Part shown: positions 16,744 to 27,458 of the stretch, in pieces | How the letters are laid out: each line of letters opens with the position of its first letter | How positions within the stretch are numbered: position 1 is the first letter of the stretch | NCBI GenBank assembly: GCA_024235595.1 | Contig: JACKMC010000005.1 | Location: 62,001-126,000 of the forward strand | Source: Zoogloeaceae bacterium | GTDB taxonomy: Bacteria > Pseudomonadota > Gammaproteobacteria > Burkholderiales > Rhodocyclaceae | DNA length: 64,000 nt | Reading direction: 5' to 3' | The notes under the pieces: model-generated | Seen by the model: the letters and a program-made list of their open reading frames with translations, nothing else | Told to the model about the DNA's origin: nothing | The model's database searches: none | Program-made: the position numbers and the translations under genes

Positions 16744-17256
16744 TTATTTCTTGCCCTTGGGAGCGGTCATGCTCGAAAAGGCCTGGAAGGCCTCGGTCTG
16801 GGCACGGGTCATCTGCTCGAAGGCAGTGCGGGCCGTTTCCATGGCGCCCTGGATCGAGCCCATGGCATTCTGATCGGTGATCGGCATGCCCTTGAACATC
16901 TTCTGCATTGCCTCGAAGGCATCGGTGCCGCCGGAGGTCAGCTGCTCGCTCACCAGACGGCCGAATTCCGACTGGGTCTTGGTAGTGATTTCAGCGATCT
17001 CGCGCGCACAGGCGAGCATCTTCTCGGTGGTGACCTGCGCATACTTGCTGCGCAGGCTCAGGGCGTCCTGGGGATCCTTGACCGTGGTCAGCGCCTGGGC
17101 GTTCTGCACACCTTCTTCAAACAGGTCCTTGGCGGTCTTGACCTGGAGTTCCATGATGCGCTGGGAATTCTCGATCGACATCTGGGCGAGACGCATTGCC
17201 GCCTCAAGGTTCTTCTTCTGAAGCTCGTTGAACTGATCCTGTTGCTTGGTAGCCAT
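16744..17256 (-). CDS. phaP: Phasin family granule protein
   Basis: 170 residues, helical and amphipathic, of the Phasin_2 family that coats polyhydroxyalkanoate granules. Typical segments: FNELQKKNLEAAMRLAQMSI, ENSQRIMELQVKTAKDLFEE, KDPQDALSLRSKYAQVTTEKM and TKTQSEFGRLVSEQL. The C-terminus is polar (SSMTAPKGKK). No signal peptide, so cytoplasmic. It is a monocistronic gene with a strong terminator (16696-16722). An inverted repeat CCTTGCA-N8-TGCAAGG lies 67-88 bases upstream and may bind the granule regulator PhaR. The phbB gene 4 kb away fits polyhydroxybutyrate storage. Confidence 0.9.
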   Translation of the reverse strand: MATKQQDQFNELQKKNLEAAMRLAQMSIENSQRIMELQVKTAKDLFEEGVQNAQALTTVKDPQDALSLRSKYAQVTTEKMLACAREIAEITTKTQSEFGRLVSEQLTSGGTDAFEAMQKMFKGMPITDQNAMGSIQGAMETARTAFEQMTRAQTEAFQAFSSMTAPKGKK

Positions 17257-17322
17257 TTACTGCCCTCCGTACTCGGTTTGGTGTCTGAACGAGGCGCCAC
17301 TCCCTGTTTTGCAGACCCGGTG

Positions 17323-17344
17323 CCTTGCACCGCAATATGCAAGG
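17323..17344 (-). promoter_or_regulatory. Candidate PhaR operator upstream of phasin
   Basis: A perfect 7-bp inverted repeat, CCTTGCA (17323-17329) and TGCAAGG (17338-17344), separated by 8 bases, lies 67 bases upstream of the phasin start. TGCA-rich sites are used by PhaR repressors in other polyhydroxybutyrate producers. Regulator assignment is inferred. Confidence 0.4.
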
Positions 17345-17505
17345 ATCTGTCACAGCCTCTGCGTGGAACATAGCACATCGAAGAGTTCGTGCGGGCAAGA
17401 AATTAGGGTTGGTCCGGATTTCAAACAGCTGTTTGTTGCGGTGCGAAAACAATGTCCGGGGCGCCATTTTGAATGGCCGACTTCGGGATGTCATGGACGT
17501 GGCCA

Positions 17506-17533
17506 TTGAAAAGCCTTCGCGCAGCCCCCACTT
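17506..17533 (+). promoter_or_regulatory. Sigma-32-like heat-shock promoter of clpB
   Basis: TTGAAA (17506-17511), then 13 bases, then CCCCCACTT (17525-17533). The sigma-32 consensus is CTTGAAA with 11-16 bases to CCCCATnT, so both elements and the spacing fit. It would give a leader of about 30 bases before the clpB ATG. Strong match by eye. Confidence 0.7.
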
Positions 17534-17569
17534 CGGAAACAACCCTGACCTTGACAAGGATTTTCGATC

Positions 17570-20161
<2,592 letters not shown>

Positions 20162-20182
20162 GGCTGCGCAGGCAGAGCAACG

Positions 20183-20212
20183 GGGGACCGCTATACTGGT
20201 CCCCTGTTTTTT
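20183..20212 (+). terminator. Intrinsic terminator of clpB with embedded TATACT
   Basis: GGGGACC (20183-20189) and GGTCCCC (20198-20204) form a 7-bp stem with loop GCTATACT, followed by TGTTTTTT. This looks like the clpB terminator. The loop itself holds a -10-like TATACT (20192-20197), 36 bases ahead of the next gene, so the site may serve both as terminator and promoter. Confidence 0.65.
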
Positions 20213-20233
20213 CGTTGGCGAGGCCTTCTGCGT

Positions 20234-21100
20234 GTGAGCATCCTGCGCCTGTGTCTATTCATGCTGTGCCTGCCGTCGCTGGCCATGGCGCAGGCCGGCA
20301 GCCTCTTTCCCGACGAGGCGCCGGCGGTGGCCCGCCTGCTCGACGATGGCTTGGCCGCGCAGGCACTCGGCAGCGAAGCGGGCGCGGAGGCCCGCTTCTG
20401 CGCGGCGGCGAGGCTGGGCAGCGTCGAGGGACAATACCGCCTCGGCAGGTTCTACCTCGAGGGAACGTCCCCGCGAGGCGCGGCGGTCGAAATCGCGACC
20501 ACGCTGTTGTCGTTTGCGGCGCAGCGCGGACATCGCGAGGCGCAAGCCTTGCTCGCCACCCACCGCGTCGGAAAGATCGTTACGCCTTCGTGCTTCGATG
20601 CGCCACTCGACCTGACCGATTTGCCGCCGCTCGACAAGGTGATCTCGCCGCGCGAGGTGCGGCGCTACGTCGCCGCCTTGCCTTCGTCGAGACGCGAGCA
20701 CGCCCGTCTGGTGCAGCGGCTCGCTCCGCGCTTCGGGGTCGATCCGCGCTTCGCATTGGCCATCGTGCGAAATGAATCCGGTTTCGATCCGGCTGCGCGT
20801 TCGCCCAAGGATGCGCTGGGCCTGATGCAACTGATTCCCGAGACCGCCGAGCGTTTCCGGGTCGCGGACCGGCTCGACCCGGAGCAGAACGTGCGCGGCG
20901 GTCTCGCCTATCTGCGCTGGCTGCTCGCCACCTTCGACGGCGACATCGCGCTGACCGCCGCAGCCTACAATGCAGGAGAAGGTGCGGTGATGCGCTACGA
21001 CGGCGTGCCGCCGTATTCCGAGACGCGCGAATACGTAAAACGGGTGCTCGCCTTCTACCGCTCGGCTCGGCACATCCTGCCAGGCCCTGCGAGACTCTGA
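20234..21100 (+). CDS. Exported lytic transglycosylase (SLT domain)
   Basis: 288 residues starting with GTG. A signal peptide (MSILRLCLFMLCLPSLAMAQ) sends it to the periplasm. Residues ~55-105 resemble a Sel1-type repeat (AARLGSVEGQYRLGRFYLEG). The C-terminal half is a family 1 transglycosylase: catalytic Glu181 in VRNESGFDPAARS, then GLMQLIPETAERF and AYNAGEGAV. It cuts peptidoglycan with formation of 1,6-anhydro ends. A lipobox is not evident; the Cys residues in the signal are within the hydrophobic core. It follows clpB by 73 bases, across a terminator, so is likely a separate unit. It resembles the MltC/Slt-type enzymes common in beta-proteobacteria; the exact subclass is not determined. 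Confidence 0.85.
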   Translation: MSILRLCLFMLCLPSLAMAQAGSLFPDEAPAVARLLDDGLAAQALGSEAGAEARFCAAARLGSVEGQYRLGRFYLEGTSPRGAAVEIATTLLSFAAQRGHREAQALLATHRVGKIVTPSCFDAPLDLTDLPPLDKVISPREVRRYVAALPSSRREHARLVQRLAPRFGVDPRFALAIVRNESGFDPAARSPKDALGLMQLIPETAERFRVADRLDPEQNVRGGLAYLRWLLATFDGDIALTAAAYNAGEGAVMRYDGVPPYSETREYVKRVLAFYRSARHILPGPARL

Positions 21101-21294
21101 AGTGATGGCGCTCGCGCTGCGGGCGGCGAAATGCCGCCAGGTGCTCCCCGTTTGCGGCTGACTGTCGTATGCTTGGCGGGCATTTGTCCGGATTCGCTGC
21201 GCGGTGCGTGCTCCGCGTGCGCCTTGAGAGGCAGTTGCGCTGCGTTGGTGCATGCGCGCCAGCGCCCAGAAATATACCAAGAATGGAGACAAGG

Positions 21295-22044
21295 ATGAGC
21301 GACAAGCAAAGAGTGGTGCTGGTTACCGGCGGCATGGGTGGCCTTGGCGAAACAATCACGACGAAGATGATCGATGCCGGCTACAAGGTTGCGGTGACCT
21401 ACTCGCCGGGCAACAACAAGCACGCCGAATGGGTTGCCGGAATGAAGGCGAATGGCTATGACGTTGTTGCCGTGGCCTGCGACGTGGCCGACTTCGATTC
21501 CTGTGCGAAGGCGGTCGGCGAGGTGCGCAGCGGGCTTGGCGAGATCGATGTGCTGGTGAACAACGCCGGCATCACTCGCGACATGACCTTCAGGAAGATG
21601 GACAAGGCCAACTGGGATGCAGTGCGGCGCACCAACCTCGACAGCCTGTTCAACATGACCAAGCAGGTCGCGGACGGCATGGTCGAGCGCGGCTGGGGTC
21701 GGGTCATCAACGTTTCGTCGGTCAACGGTTCCAAGGGCGCGTTCGGACAGACCAACTACTCGGCGGCGAAGGCCGGGGTTCATGGCTTCACCAAGGCCTT
21801 GGCGCTGGAAGTGGCGCGCAAGGGGGTCACCGTCAACACCATCTCGCCGGGCTATATCGGTACCAAGATGGTCACCGCCATTCCCAAGGAAGTGCTCGAC
21901 AGCAAGATCCTGCCGCAGATCCCGCTCGGCCGGCTCGGGCAGCCCGCCGAGGTGGCAGGGCTGATCATCTACCTCGCCTCGGAAGAGGCGGCCTTCGTGA
22001 CGGGCGCCAACATCGCCATCAACGGCGGTCAGCACATGCAGTGA
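21295..22044 (+). CDS. phbB: Acetoacetyl-CoA reductase (NADPH), PHB synthesis
   Basis: 249-residue short-chain dehydrogenase. The Rossmann motif VLVTGGMGGLGETI is at the N-terminus; catalytic residues are S of NVSSVNGSKGAFGQTNYSAA, with Y and K in the YSAAK unit. NNAGITRDMTF, MVERGWGRVINVSS and TNYSAAKAGVHGFTKALA match PhaB closely. It reduces acetoacetyl-CoA to (R)-3-hydroxybutyryl-CoA for polyhydroxybutyrate. I start at ATG 21295, preceded by GGAG; the longer open frame to 21169 is not family-like. phaA and phaC are absent from this window. A phasin gene lies 4 kb upstream. FabG is the main alternative, but PhaB matches better. Confidence 0.88.
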   Translation: MSDKQRVVLVTGGMGGLGETITTKMIDAGYKVAVTYSPGNNKHAEWVAGMKANGYDVVAVACDVADFDSCAKAVGEVRSGLGEIDVLVNNAGITRDMTFRKMDKANWDAVRRTNLDSLFNMTKQVADGMVERGWGRVINVSSVNGSKGAFGQTNYSAAKAGVHGFTKALALEVARKGVTVNTISPGYIGTKMVTAIPKEVLDSKILPQIPLGRLGQPAEVAGLIIYLASEEAAFVTGANIAINGGQHMQ

Positions 22045-22051
22045 TGAAATG

Positions 22052-22081
22052 GCGGGCAGCCGGTTCGTTCCGCTTGCCCGC
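22052..22081. terminator. Inverted repeat between convergent phbB and the EamA gene
   Basis: GCGGGCA (22052-22058) and TGCCCGC (22075-22081) form a perfect 7-bp stem with a 16-base loop that can partly pair further. It lies between two convergent stop codons. No U-tract on either strand; a possible bidirectional terminator. Confidence 0.4.
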
Positions 22082-22082
22082 G

Positions 22083-22967
22083 CTAGACCTTGTGGCGTGA
22101 AAGGCGTTTTCCGTCGAGCGCGATCATCGCGCCGGCAACGCCGATCACGCCGATGCCGATCAAGGCCATGCCGTCCGGAAAATGACCGAATACCAGCCAG
22201 CCGGCGAGCGTTGCCCAGGCCAGCTGCACGTACAGGATCGGCGCCAGGGTCGACGCCGATGCTTCCCTGAACGCCCTGATGAGCAGGAAATGTCCGGTAC
22301 CGCCATAGAGGCCAAGTGACAACAGCAGGGCCCCGTCGAGCAGGGTCAGGCCGGGGCCTCCCCATATCCAGGGCAAGGCGAAGCTCATGCACACGGTGCC
22401 GACCAGTGCCGTGTAGAAGAGCATCGTCACCGGGTGCTCGGTCGGCGAGAGCTTGCGGGTGGTGAGCTGGTAGAAGGCATAGCAGACCGCTGCGCCGAAG
22501 GCCAGCAAGATGCCCTCCAGGACCAGGCCGCTGCCCGGGCGCGCGATGAGGATCACCCCGCCGAAGCCCATGGCGATCGCTATCCAGCTTTTTGCTCCGA
22601 CCTTTTCACCCAGCATCGGCCCCGCCAGCAAAGTTACCAGCAGCGGTGCCAGAAAGATGATGGCGGTGGTCTCCGCGATCGGCATGTGCTGCAGTGCCGA
22701 CATCGCGAAGAAGGTGGTGCCGAGCAGCAGCAGGGCACGCACGATCTGGTAGCGCCAGCGGCTGCTCACCACCAGCCGGGAGCGCATGCTCGGCCCGAGC
22801 ACGACCAGCATCAGCAGGAAGTGCGTGAGGTAGCGTGCCCACACCAGCATCGGAACCGGCCAGCGGCTGCCGAGGTGTTTTGCCGTGGTGTCGAGCATGA
22901 CGAAAAGCACGAGAGCGCCCATGAGCAGGGCGATCCCGCGCAGGGGATTCTGGGTGTCGGGGGGCAT
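22083..22967 (-). CDS. EamA/DMT superfamily membrane transporter
   Basis: 294 residues with about ten hydrophobic helices in two EamA repeats. The first begins IALLMGALVLFVMLDTTAKH, with LVWARYLTHFLLMLVVLGPS; the second includes GILLAFGAAVCYAFYQLTTRK. Helix ends carry the family features AIIFLAPLLVTLLAGPMLGE and LAPILYVQLAWATLAGWLVF. Such proteins export amino acids or other small metabolites, but the substrate cannot be told. I start at ATG 22967 (MPPDTQNPLRG); the open frame to 23081 adds a non-family tail. It lies 256 bases after nnrD on the same strand, so it may or may not be cotranscribed. Confidence 0.8.
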   Translation of the reverse strand: MPPDTQNPLRGIALLMGALVLFVMLDTTAKHLGSRWPVPMLVWARYLTHFLLMLVVLGPSMRSRLVVSSRWRYQIVRALLLLGTTFFAMSALQHMPIAETTAIIFLAPLLVTLLAGPMLGEKVGAKSWIAIAMGFGGVILIARPGSGLVLEGILLAFGAAVCYAFYQLTTRKLSPTEHPVTMLFYTALVGTVCMSFALPWIWGGPGLTLLDGALLLSLGLYGGTGHFLLIRAFREASASTLAPILYVQLAWATLAGWLVFGHFPDGMALIGIGVIGVAGAMIALDGKRLSRHKV

Positions 22968-23223
22968 GGACGCGTTCTTGAGGATATCGGTGGCCGGCCG
23001 TGCGGCCTGACCCTGGTCGACGATGATGCCGGTGCCGCATGCACCCATGCAAGTGAATATTGCCGACAGACCGCGCAGCATCGGCCCTGGCCGCGGCGCT
23101 ATGCGCAGGGTTGGCGACGATGCTGCGCAATGGTTTCATGGTCTGCAGGCAATACCGCGGCTCCCCTGGGCTGCAGGCCATCTCGACGGCTGCATCGTGT
23201 GTGCCGGCGCAGCCTCGATGCAT

Positions 23224-24741
23224 TCAGGTTGGGGGGCCAGGGGCTGGCTCGTCGCCGGCGAGCCAGGCATTGAGCACGCGGCGTGCCGCGCCCGGGAGTT
23301 CGCCGGCAAGCAGTCCGACCGGGCCGATGCCCTCCACCGTGAGTTGCTCGGCCGCCCGGCCATGAAGATGGGTCGCGCCGATCAGGGCCAGGTCGCCAGG
23401 CCAGTGCTGCGCGAGCAAGGCCCCGGTGATGCCGCTGAGCACGTCGCCCATGCCGGCGCTGGCCATCCCCGGATGCCCGCTGCGGTTGATCCACCAGCGG
23501 CCATCGGGCGAAGCGACGATGCTTCCGCAACCCTTGAGCAGCGCGATGCAATTGAAGCGGGCGGCGAGCGCCTTCCCGGCCGCGACGCGGTCGGCCTGCA
23601 CCCGCGCGGTGTCGGCGCCGAGCAGGCGGGCTGCCTCGGCAGGATGGGGCGTGATGATCGCGGGCACCTGCCGCGCGCGCAGGCTTTGCGCGAGCGCAGG
23701 CCGGGCGGCGACGAGGTTGAGGGCGTCGGCGTCGAGCAGCAGGGCCGGGGCGCTTTCCAGCAAGGCCGCGAGCAGGCTGTGCGCCTGCGGGCTCCGGCCC
23801 AGGCCGGGACCGGCCACTGCGATGCCGCCAAGGCACAAGGCCTCGTCGGCCGAACGCAGCATGAGTTCGGGCTGGATCGGATCCACCTGCATCGCCTCGC
23901 CGGCCAGCAGGCAGACGAATACCCGGCCGGCGCCAAGATGCAGTGCCGCCCGTCCGGCCAGCAAGGCGGCTCCGGTCATGCCCTTGTCACCGCCGATCAC
24001 CACCACGTCGCCGTAGCTTCCCTTGTGGCTGTTGCGGCGACGCCGGGCGAGGCAGGAGGAAAAGATCGCCGGGGTGATTTCATGCGCGTTCGCCGGCAAG
24101 CTCGCCTCGGCGTCGATGCCGATCGGGGCGAGGTGGATCCGGCCGCAGTGGTCCGGACCGTCGAGGGTGAGCAGCCCGGGTTTGAGTGCGATGAAGGTGA
24201 TGGTGTGCGTGGCGTCGAAGGCACAGCCGAGCACGCGCCCGGAATCGGCCTCGAGGCCACTTGGAATGTCCAGCGCCAGGCGGGGCGCATCGAGGCTGTT
24301 GAGATGCCCGATCCAGGTGGCCAGACGACCTTCGAGCGGTCGCTGCAGGCCGATGCCGAAGAGCCCGTCCACCACCAGGCTCCAGCCTTCGGTTGGAGAC
24401 GGAGGAAGTTCGCTCTCGCAGCCGCCTCCTGCGTCGAGCCAGGCGGCATGCGCCTTTGCCGCGTCTGCGGGCAGCCGCCCGGCATCACCGGCGAGGACCA
24501 CGCACACGGCGCGTCCGGCCGCGCGCAGCAGGCGGGCGAGCACCAGTGCGTCGCCGCCATTGTTGCCCGGGCCGCAAACGACCAGGATGGCCCGGCGATC
24601 CTTGCCGATCAGCTCGGCGGCAAGCTCGGCGGCCGCTTCGCCGGCGCGCTCCATGAGCGGTGGTTCGGCGCTGTCGAGAAATGCCGCTTCGATCCTGCGG
24701 ATTTCATCGACACGGTAGATCGGCCTCGCAGCTGCAAACAT
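23224..24741 (-). CDS. nnr: Bifunctional NAD(P)H-hydrate repair enzyme Nnr (epimerase/dehydratase)
   Basis: 505 residues combining both NAD(P)HX repair activities. The N-terminal YjeF_N epimerase domain (1-~210) holds LMERAGEAAAELAAELIG, VVCGPGNNGGDALVLARLL, VDGLFGIGLQRPL and LALDIPSGLEADSG. The C-terminal ADP-dependent dehydratase domain (~225-500) holds KGSYGDVVVIGGDKGMTGAA, ITPHPAEAARLLG, ALLKGCGSIVASPDGRWWIN and GMASAGMGDVLSGITGALL, which binds the nucleotide and substrate. The fused form is normal in proteobacteria. I start at ATG 24741, since the family begins just before IYRVDEIRRIE; the frame upstream overlaps the CDF gene. It sits 32 bases after the CDF exporter on the same strand. 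Confidence 0.93.
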   Translation of the reverse strand: MFAAARPIYRVDEIRRIEAAFLDSAEPPLMERAGEAAAELAAELIGKDRRAILVVCGPGNNGGDALVLARLLRAAGRAVCVVLAGDAGRLPADAAKAHAAWLDAGGGCESELPPSPTEGWSLVVDGLFGIGLQRPLEGRLATWIGHLNSLDAPRLALDIPSGLEADSGRVLGCAFDATHTITFIALKPGLLTLDGPDHCGRIHLAPIGIDAEASLPANAHEITPAIFSSCLARRRRNSHKGSYGDVVVIGGDKGMTGAALLAGRAALHLGAGRVFVCLLAGEAMQVDPIQPELMLRSADEALCLGGIAVAGPGLGRSPQAHSLLAALLESAPALLLDADALNLVAARPALAQSLRARQVPAIITPHPAEAARLLGADTARVQADRVAAGKALAARFNCIALLKGCGSIVASPDGRWWINRSGHPGMASAGMGDVLSGITGALLAQHWPGDLALIGATHLHGRAAEQLTVEGIGPVGLLAGELPGAARRVLNAWLAGDEPAPGPPT

Positions 24742-24773
24742 GGCGTTCTTCCCGGGTTGCGACGCCGCCGATT

Positions 24774-25694
24774 CTACTCTTGCGGCGCGCTTGCGGACGA
24801 GGCCCTCGCCGCAGCCCGTTTGCCCGAAGCGGGGGACGAAGAGTTTGGCTCCACATGGGTGACCAGTTCGATGCCTTGAATCCTCTCGCATACGGCGGCC
24901 TCGATCCGGTCGGCCATGTCGTGGGCCCGGCGGACCGACCAGTCGTCGGGGACACGCAGGTCGACCGCAGCGAAGCGTTGATGCCCCGCAAGCCGGGTAC
25001 GCAGGTTGGCGTGGCTGACCTGTTCGCCGGCAAAACCGTCCAGCACTTGCCGAAGCGCTTGCTCCTCTTCGGCGGGGATCGCTCGATCCATGAGGCCGTC
25101 GGTTGCACCACGTACCAGATGCAGTGCCTCGCGCAGGATGTTCAGGCCCACCGCGATGGCGATCAGCGGGTCGAGCCACAGCCAGTCGGTGAGCGCCACC
25201 GCGGCCAGTCCGAGCACGACCCCGACCGAGGTCCATACGTCGGTCATCAGATGGCGTGCATCCGCCTCCAGGGCGATCGATCGATGCCGTACCGCGGCTC
25301 GCCTCAGGGTCTGCGCGACGCCAAAATTGATCATCGTCGATACGAGGGAGAAAGCGAGTCCGATATCGAGCGCTTCAAGCGGTTGCGGGTTGAGCAGTCG
25401 ATCGACTGCCGTGAAGATGATCGCTACGGCCGCGCCGAGAATCAGCAGCCCCTCGAAGCCGGAAGAGAAATATTCGGCCTTGCCGTGGCCGAAGGGGTGC
25501 TCGTCGTCGGCGGGCGTGCGTGCCACCGAGATCATCCACAGCGCGAAACTTGCGCCCGCCAGGTTGACGAAGGACTCCATCGCATCGGAGAGCAGGCCGA
25601 CCGATCCGGTCAACCACCAGGCGAGCATCTTGAGCGCAATGGTAGCGATCGCCGCGGCGATCGAGAGCTGCATGAATCGGGTCGGGCTGGACAT
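24774..25694 (-). CDS. Cation diffusion facilitator metal exporter
   Basis: 306 residues with six transmembrane helices and a C-terminal cytoplasmic metal-binding domain. Metal-site motifs are LLSDAMESFVNLAGASFALW (TM2), HPFGHGKAEYFSSGFEGLLI after TM2 and DARHLMTDVWTSVGV (TM5). The pattern resembles FieF/YiiP, which exports Zn, Fe or Cd by proton antiport. The cytoplasmic part includes HANLRTRLAGHQRFAAVDLRV and ends Ser/Ala rich. It starts MSSPTRF at 25694, directly divergent from the YeeE gene. Metal specificity is not readable from sequence. It is first in a possible operon with nnr. Confidence 0.9.
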   Translation of the reverse strand: MSSPTRFMQLSIAAAIATIALKMLAWWLTGSVGLLSDAMESFVNLAGASFALWMISVARTPADDEHPFGHGKAEYFSSGFEGLLILGAAVAIIFTAVDRLLNPQPLEALDIGLAFSLVSTMINFGVAQTLRRAAVRHRSIALEADARHLMTDVWTSVGVVLGLAAVALTDWLWLDPLIAIAVGLNILREALHLVRGATDGLMDRAIPAEEEQALRQVLDGFAGEQVSHANLRTRLAGHQRFAAVDLRVPDDWSVRRAHDMADRIEAAVCERIQGIELVTHVEPNSSSPASGKRAAARASSASAPQE

Positions 25695-26005
25695 GTGAGG
25701 TCGTGGATTCGGGTGGGCGTGGGCACTATAACGGAGTCACAGGTCAAGCCAAACAAGCGACGCCTTACTTTGCACCGTGGGAATCCGTCCGAGCACCATC
25801 TGCGCGAGTTGAGCGTGGTCAACCCAAAGTGCGAGCCCGGAGTGTATAAGAATGTACTAACTTAGTGGTTTTTCTGACCACGGCGGGAGGGCATGCCCGG
25901 AATCCGTGCCTGCATGGCGTTGGTAACGAAGCGTGTTGCATCGGGGCTGCCAGCAAGGGGGGCCAGGAGACACAGAACATTCGTACCAGGGCGCTGGAGT
26001 GAGAC
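25695..26005. other. Divergent promoter region between the CDF exporter and yeeE
   Basis: 311 bases without a gene, with a less GC-rich patch around 25840-25880. It contains TATAAG (25845-25850), a candidate -10 toward yeeE, and an inverted repeat GTGGT-N7-ACCAC (25865-25881). A second palindrome, TTGA-N6-TCAA, occurs near 25810-25823. On the minus strand TTATAGT around 25728-25735 could be the -10 of the CDF gene. No -35 matches the consensus well. These could be operator sites; regulators unknown. Confidence 0.4.
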
Positions 26006-27124
26006 ATGGACTGGATAACGCTGATGGAGACTCTTGGCGAGCAGCATTTGCTTGCCGCCGGCGGTCTGCTGATCGGCCTATTTTTCGGCTACCTCGCGCA
26101 GCGGTCCCGGTTTTGCCTGCGTTCGGCCGTTATCGAGGTGAGCCGAGGGGTGCTCGGCGTCAAGTTGGCGGTGTGGCTGTTCGCGTTCTCGGCCGCCCTC
26201 GTGGCAAGCCAGGCGATGATGCTCTCCGGCAACCTGGACGTTTCCTCCGCGCGCCAGCTCACCGCCCGCGGCAGTCTTTCGGGCGCCGCCATCGGCGGCC
26301 TGCTGTTTGGCATCGGGATGGTGCTTGCACGCGGATGCGCCAGCCGCCTGCTGGTCCTTGCCGCCAATGGCAACCTTCGCGCGTTGCTGTCCGGCCTGGT
26401 GTTCGCGGTCACCGCCCAGTCCGCGCTGGACGGTGCCTTGGCGCCGCTGCGCGAGGCGATCAGCTCGTGGTGGACCATCGAGGGCACGGCCCGCGACATG
26501 CTGGCGTGGGTCGGCGCCGGCCACCTGGGCGGCCTGGTGTTCGGTGTTGCCTGGCTGGCCCTCGCGGTGGCGCTGGCGATTCGCCACCGACTGAGCTTGT
26601 GGGGCTGGCTCGGAAGCATCGGGGTCGGGCTGATGGTGGCCGCCGGCTGGTGGTTCACCTTCCAGATGTCAGTACGCGCCTTCGAACCGATAGGCGTCCA
26701 GAGTCTCTCCTTCACCGGGCCTTCGGCGGGTTTGCTGATGAGGGTGCTGACCCCGCCCGACCAGACCTGGAACTTCGATCTCGGCCTGGTTCCGGGGGTG
26801 TTTCTCGGCTCCTTCATCGCGGCTTGGATGGCCCGCGAGCTGAAGCTGGAGGGATTCCAGGGCGGTGCGAGCATGCGCCGCTATATCGCTGGTGCGCTGT
26901 GCATGGGAATGGGCGGAATGCTGGCAGGCGGCTGCGCGGTCGGGGCGGGGGTGTCGGGGGCTGCGGTGTTTACGGTCACCGCGTGGGTGACGCTGGCATC
27001 GATGTGGCTCGGCGCGGGCCTCACCGACTGGCTGGTGGATCGCCGTGGCCTTGCAGACGCGGACCCTGCCACGCCAAGCTTGCCGATGGTCGGCCTCGAG
27101 CCGGTGCCCGAGACGCCGACCTGA
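26006..27124 (+). CDS. YeeE/YedE family sulfur transporter (thiosulfate permease type)
   Basis: 372-residue membrane protein with about nine helices. Three conserved cysteines stand out: Cys37 in QRSRFCLRS, Cys111 in VLARGCASRL and Cys310 in MLAGGCAVGAGVSG; in characterised YeeE (TsuA) these line the pore and relay thiosulfate. GxxC motifs and repeated halves match that family, so thiosulfate or another sulfur anion is the expected substrate. No TusA-like YeeD gene is adjacent, unlike in E. coli. It lies alone on the plus strand between divergent CDF and convergent EncFtn genes. The ATG at 26006 follows GGAG-like GCTGGAG at 9 bases. Confidence 0.88.
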   Translation: MDWITLMETLGEQHLLAAGGLLIGLFFGYLAQRSRFCLRSAVIEVSRGVLGVKLAVWLFAFSAALVASQAMMLSGNLDVSSARQLTARGSLSGAAIGGLLFGIGMVLARGCASRLLVLAANGNLRALLSGLVFAVTAQSALDGALAPLREAISSWWTIEGTARDMLAWVGAGHLGGLVFGVAWLALAVALAIRHRLSLWGWLGSIGVGLMVAAGWWFTFQMSVRAFEPIGVQSLSFTGPSAGLLMRVLTPPDQTWNFDLGLVPGVFLGSFIAAWMARELKLEGFQGGASMRRYIAGALCMGMGGMLAGGCAVGAGVSGAAVFTVTAWVTLASMWLGAGLTDWLVDRRGLADADPATPSLPMVGLEPVPETPT

Positions 27125-27135
27125 CGGCCGCGACC

Positions 27136-27423
27136 TTATTCGTGAGCGATCGGTTTGTCGGTAAACAGGAAATCGCGCAGTTCGTGATCGAAACGCGGAT
27201 CCTTGCGGCGGATCCACTCTAGGACCATCGCCGCGTGCTCCTTCTCCTCGTCGCGGTTGTGCGCGAGGATGGCCTTGAGGGCCGGGTCCTTGCATGCGTC
27301 GACCCGCTGGTTATACCAATCGACCGCTTCCAGTTCCTCCATCAGCGAGACGATTGCGCGATGCATGTCGCGGGTTTCGTCGCTGAGTTCGCCGATCGGC
27401 TCGTGATAGCCCTCGCTAGCCAT
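27136..27423 (-). CDS. EncFtn-type ferritin-like protein without encapsulin tail
   Basis: 95 residues, closely resembling encapsulated ferritin (EncFtn) of Rhodospirillum. Ferroxidase residues are preserved: Glu29, Glu30, Glu32 and Trp36-Tyr37 in SLMEELEAVDWYNQRVDA, and Glu60 and His63 in HNRDEEKEHAAM. EncFtn forms annular decamers that oxidise Fe(II). It ends RDFLFTDKPIAHE, so the C-terminal peptide that targets EncFtn into an encapsulin shell is missing, and no encapsulin gene is in the window. The ATG at 27423 follows AGGAG at 8 bases; the upstream ATG at 27447 is poorer. Last gene, 35 bases behind the hydrolase, in a five-gene minus-strand run. Confidence 0.85.
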   Translation of the reverse strand: MASEGYHEPIGELSDETRDMHRAIVSLMEELEAVDWYNQRVDACKDPALKAILAHNRDEEKEHAAMVLEWIRRKDPRFDHELRDFLFTDKPIAHE

Positions 27424-27458
27424 GGAAATGCTCCTGTGTGTTCTCAAGGGCTCCCACT

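Noticed and set aside
23023..24879. 618-residue plus-strand open frame opposite nnr
   Set aside because: Mirror of the nnr gene with no recognisable domain.
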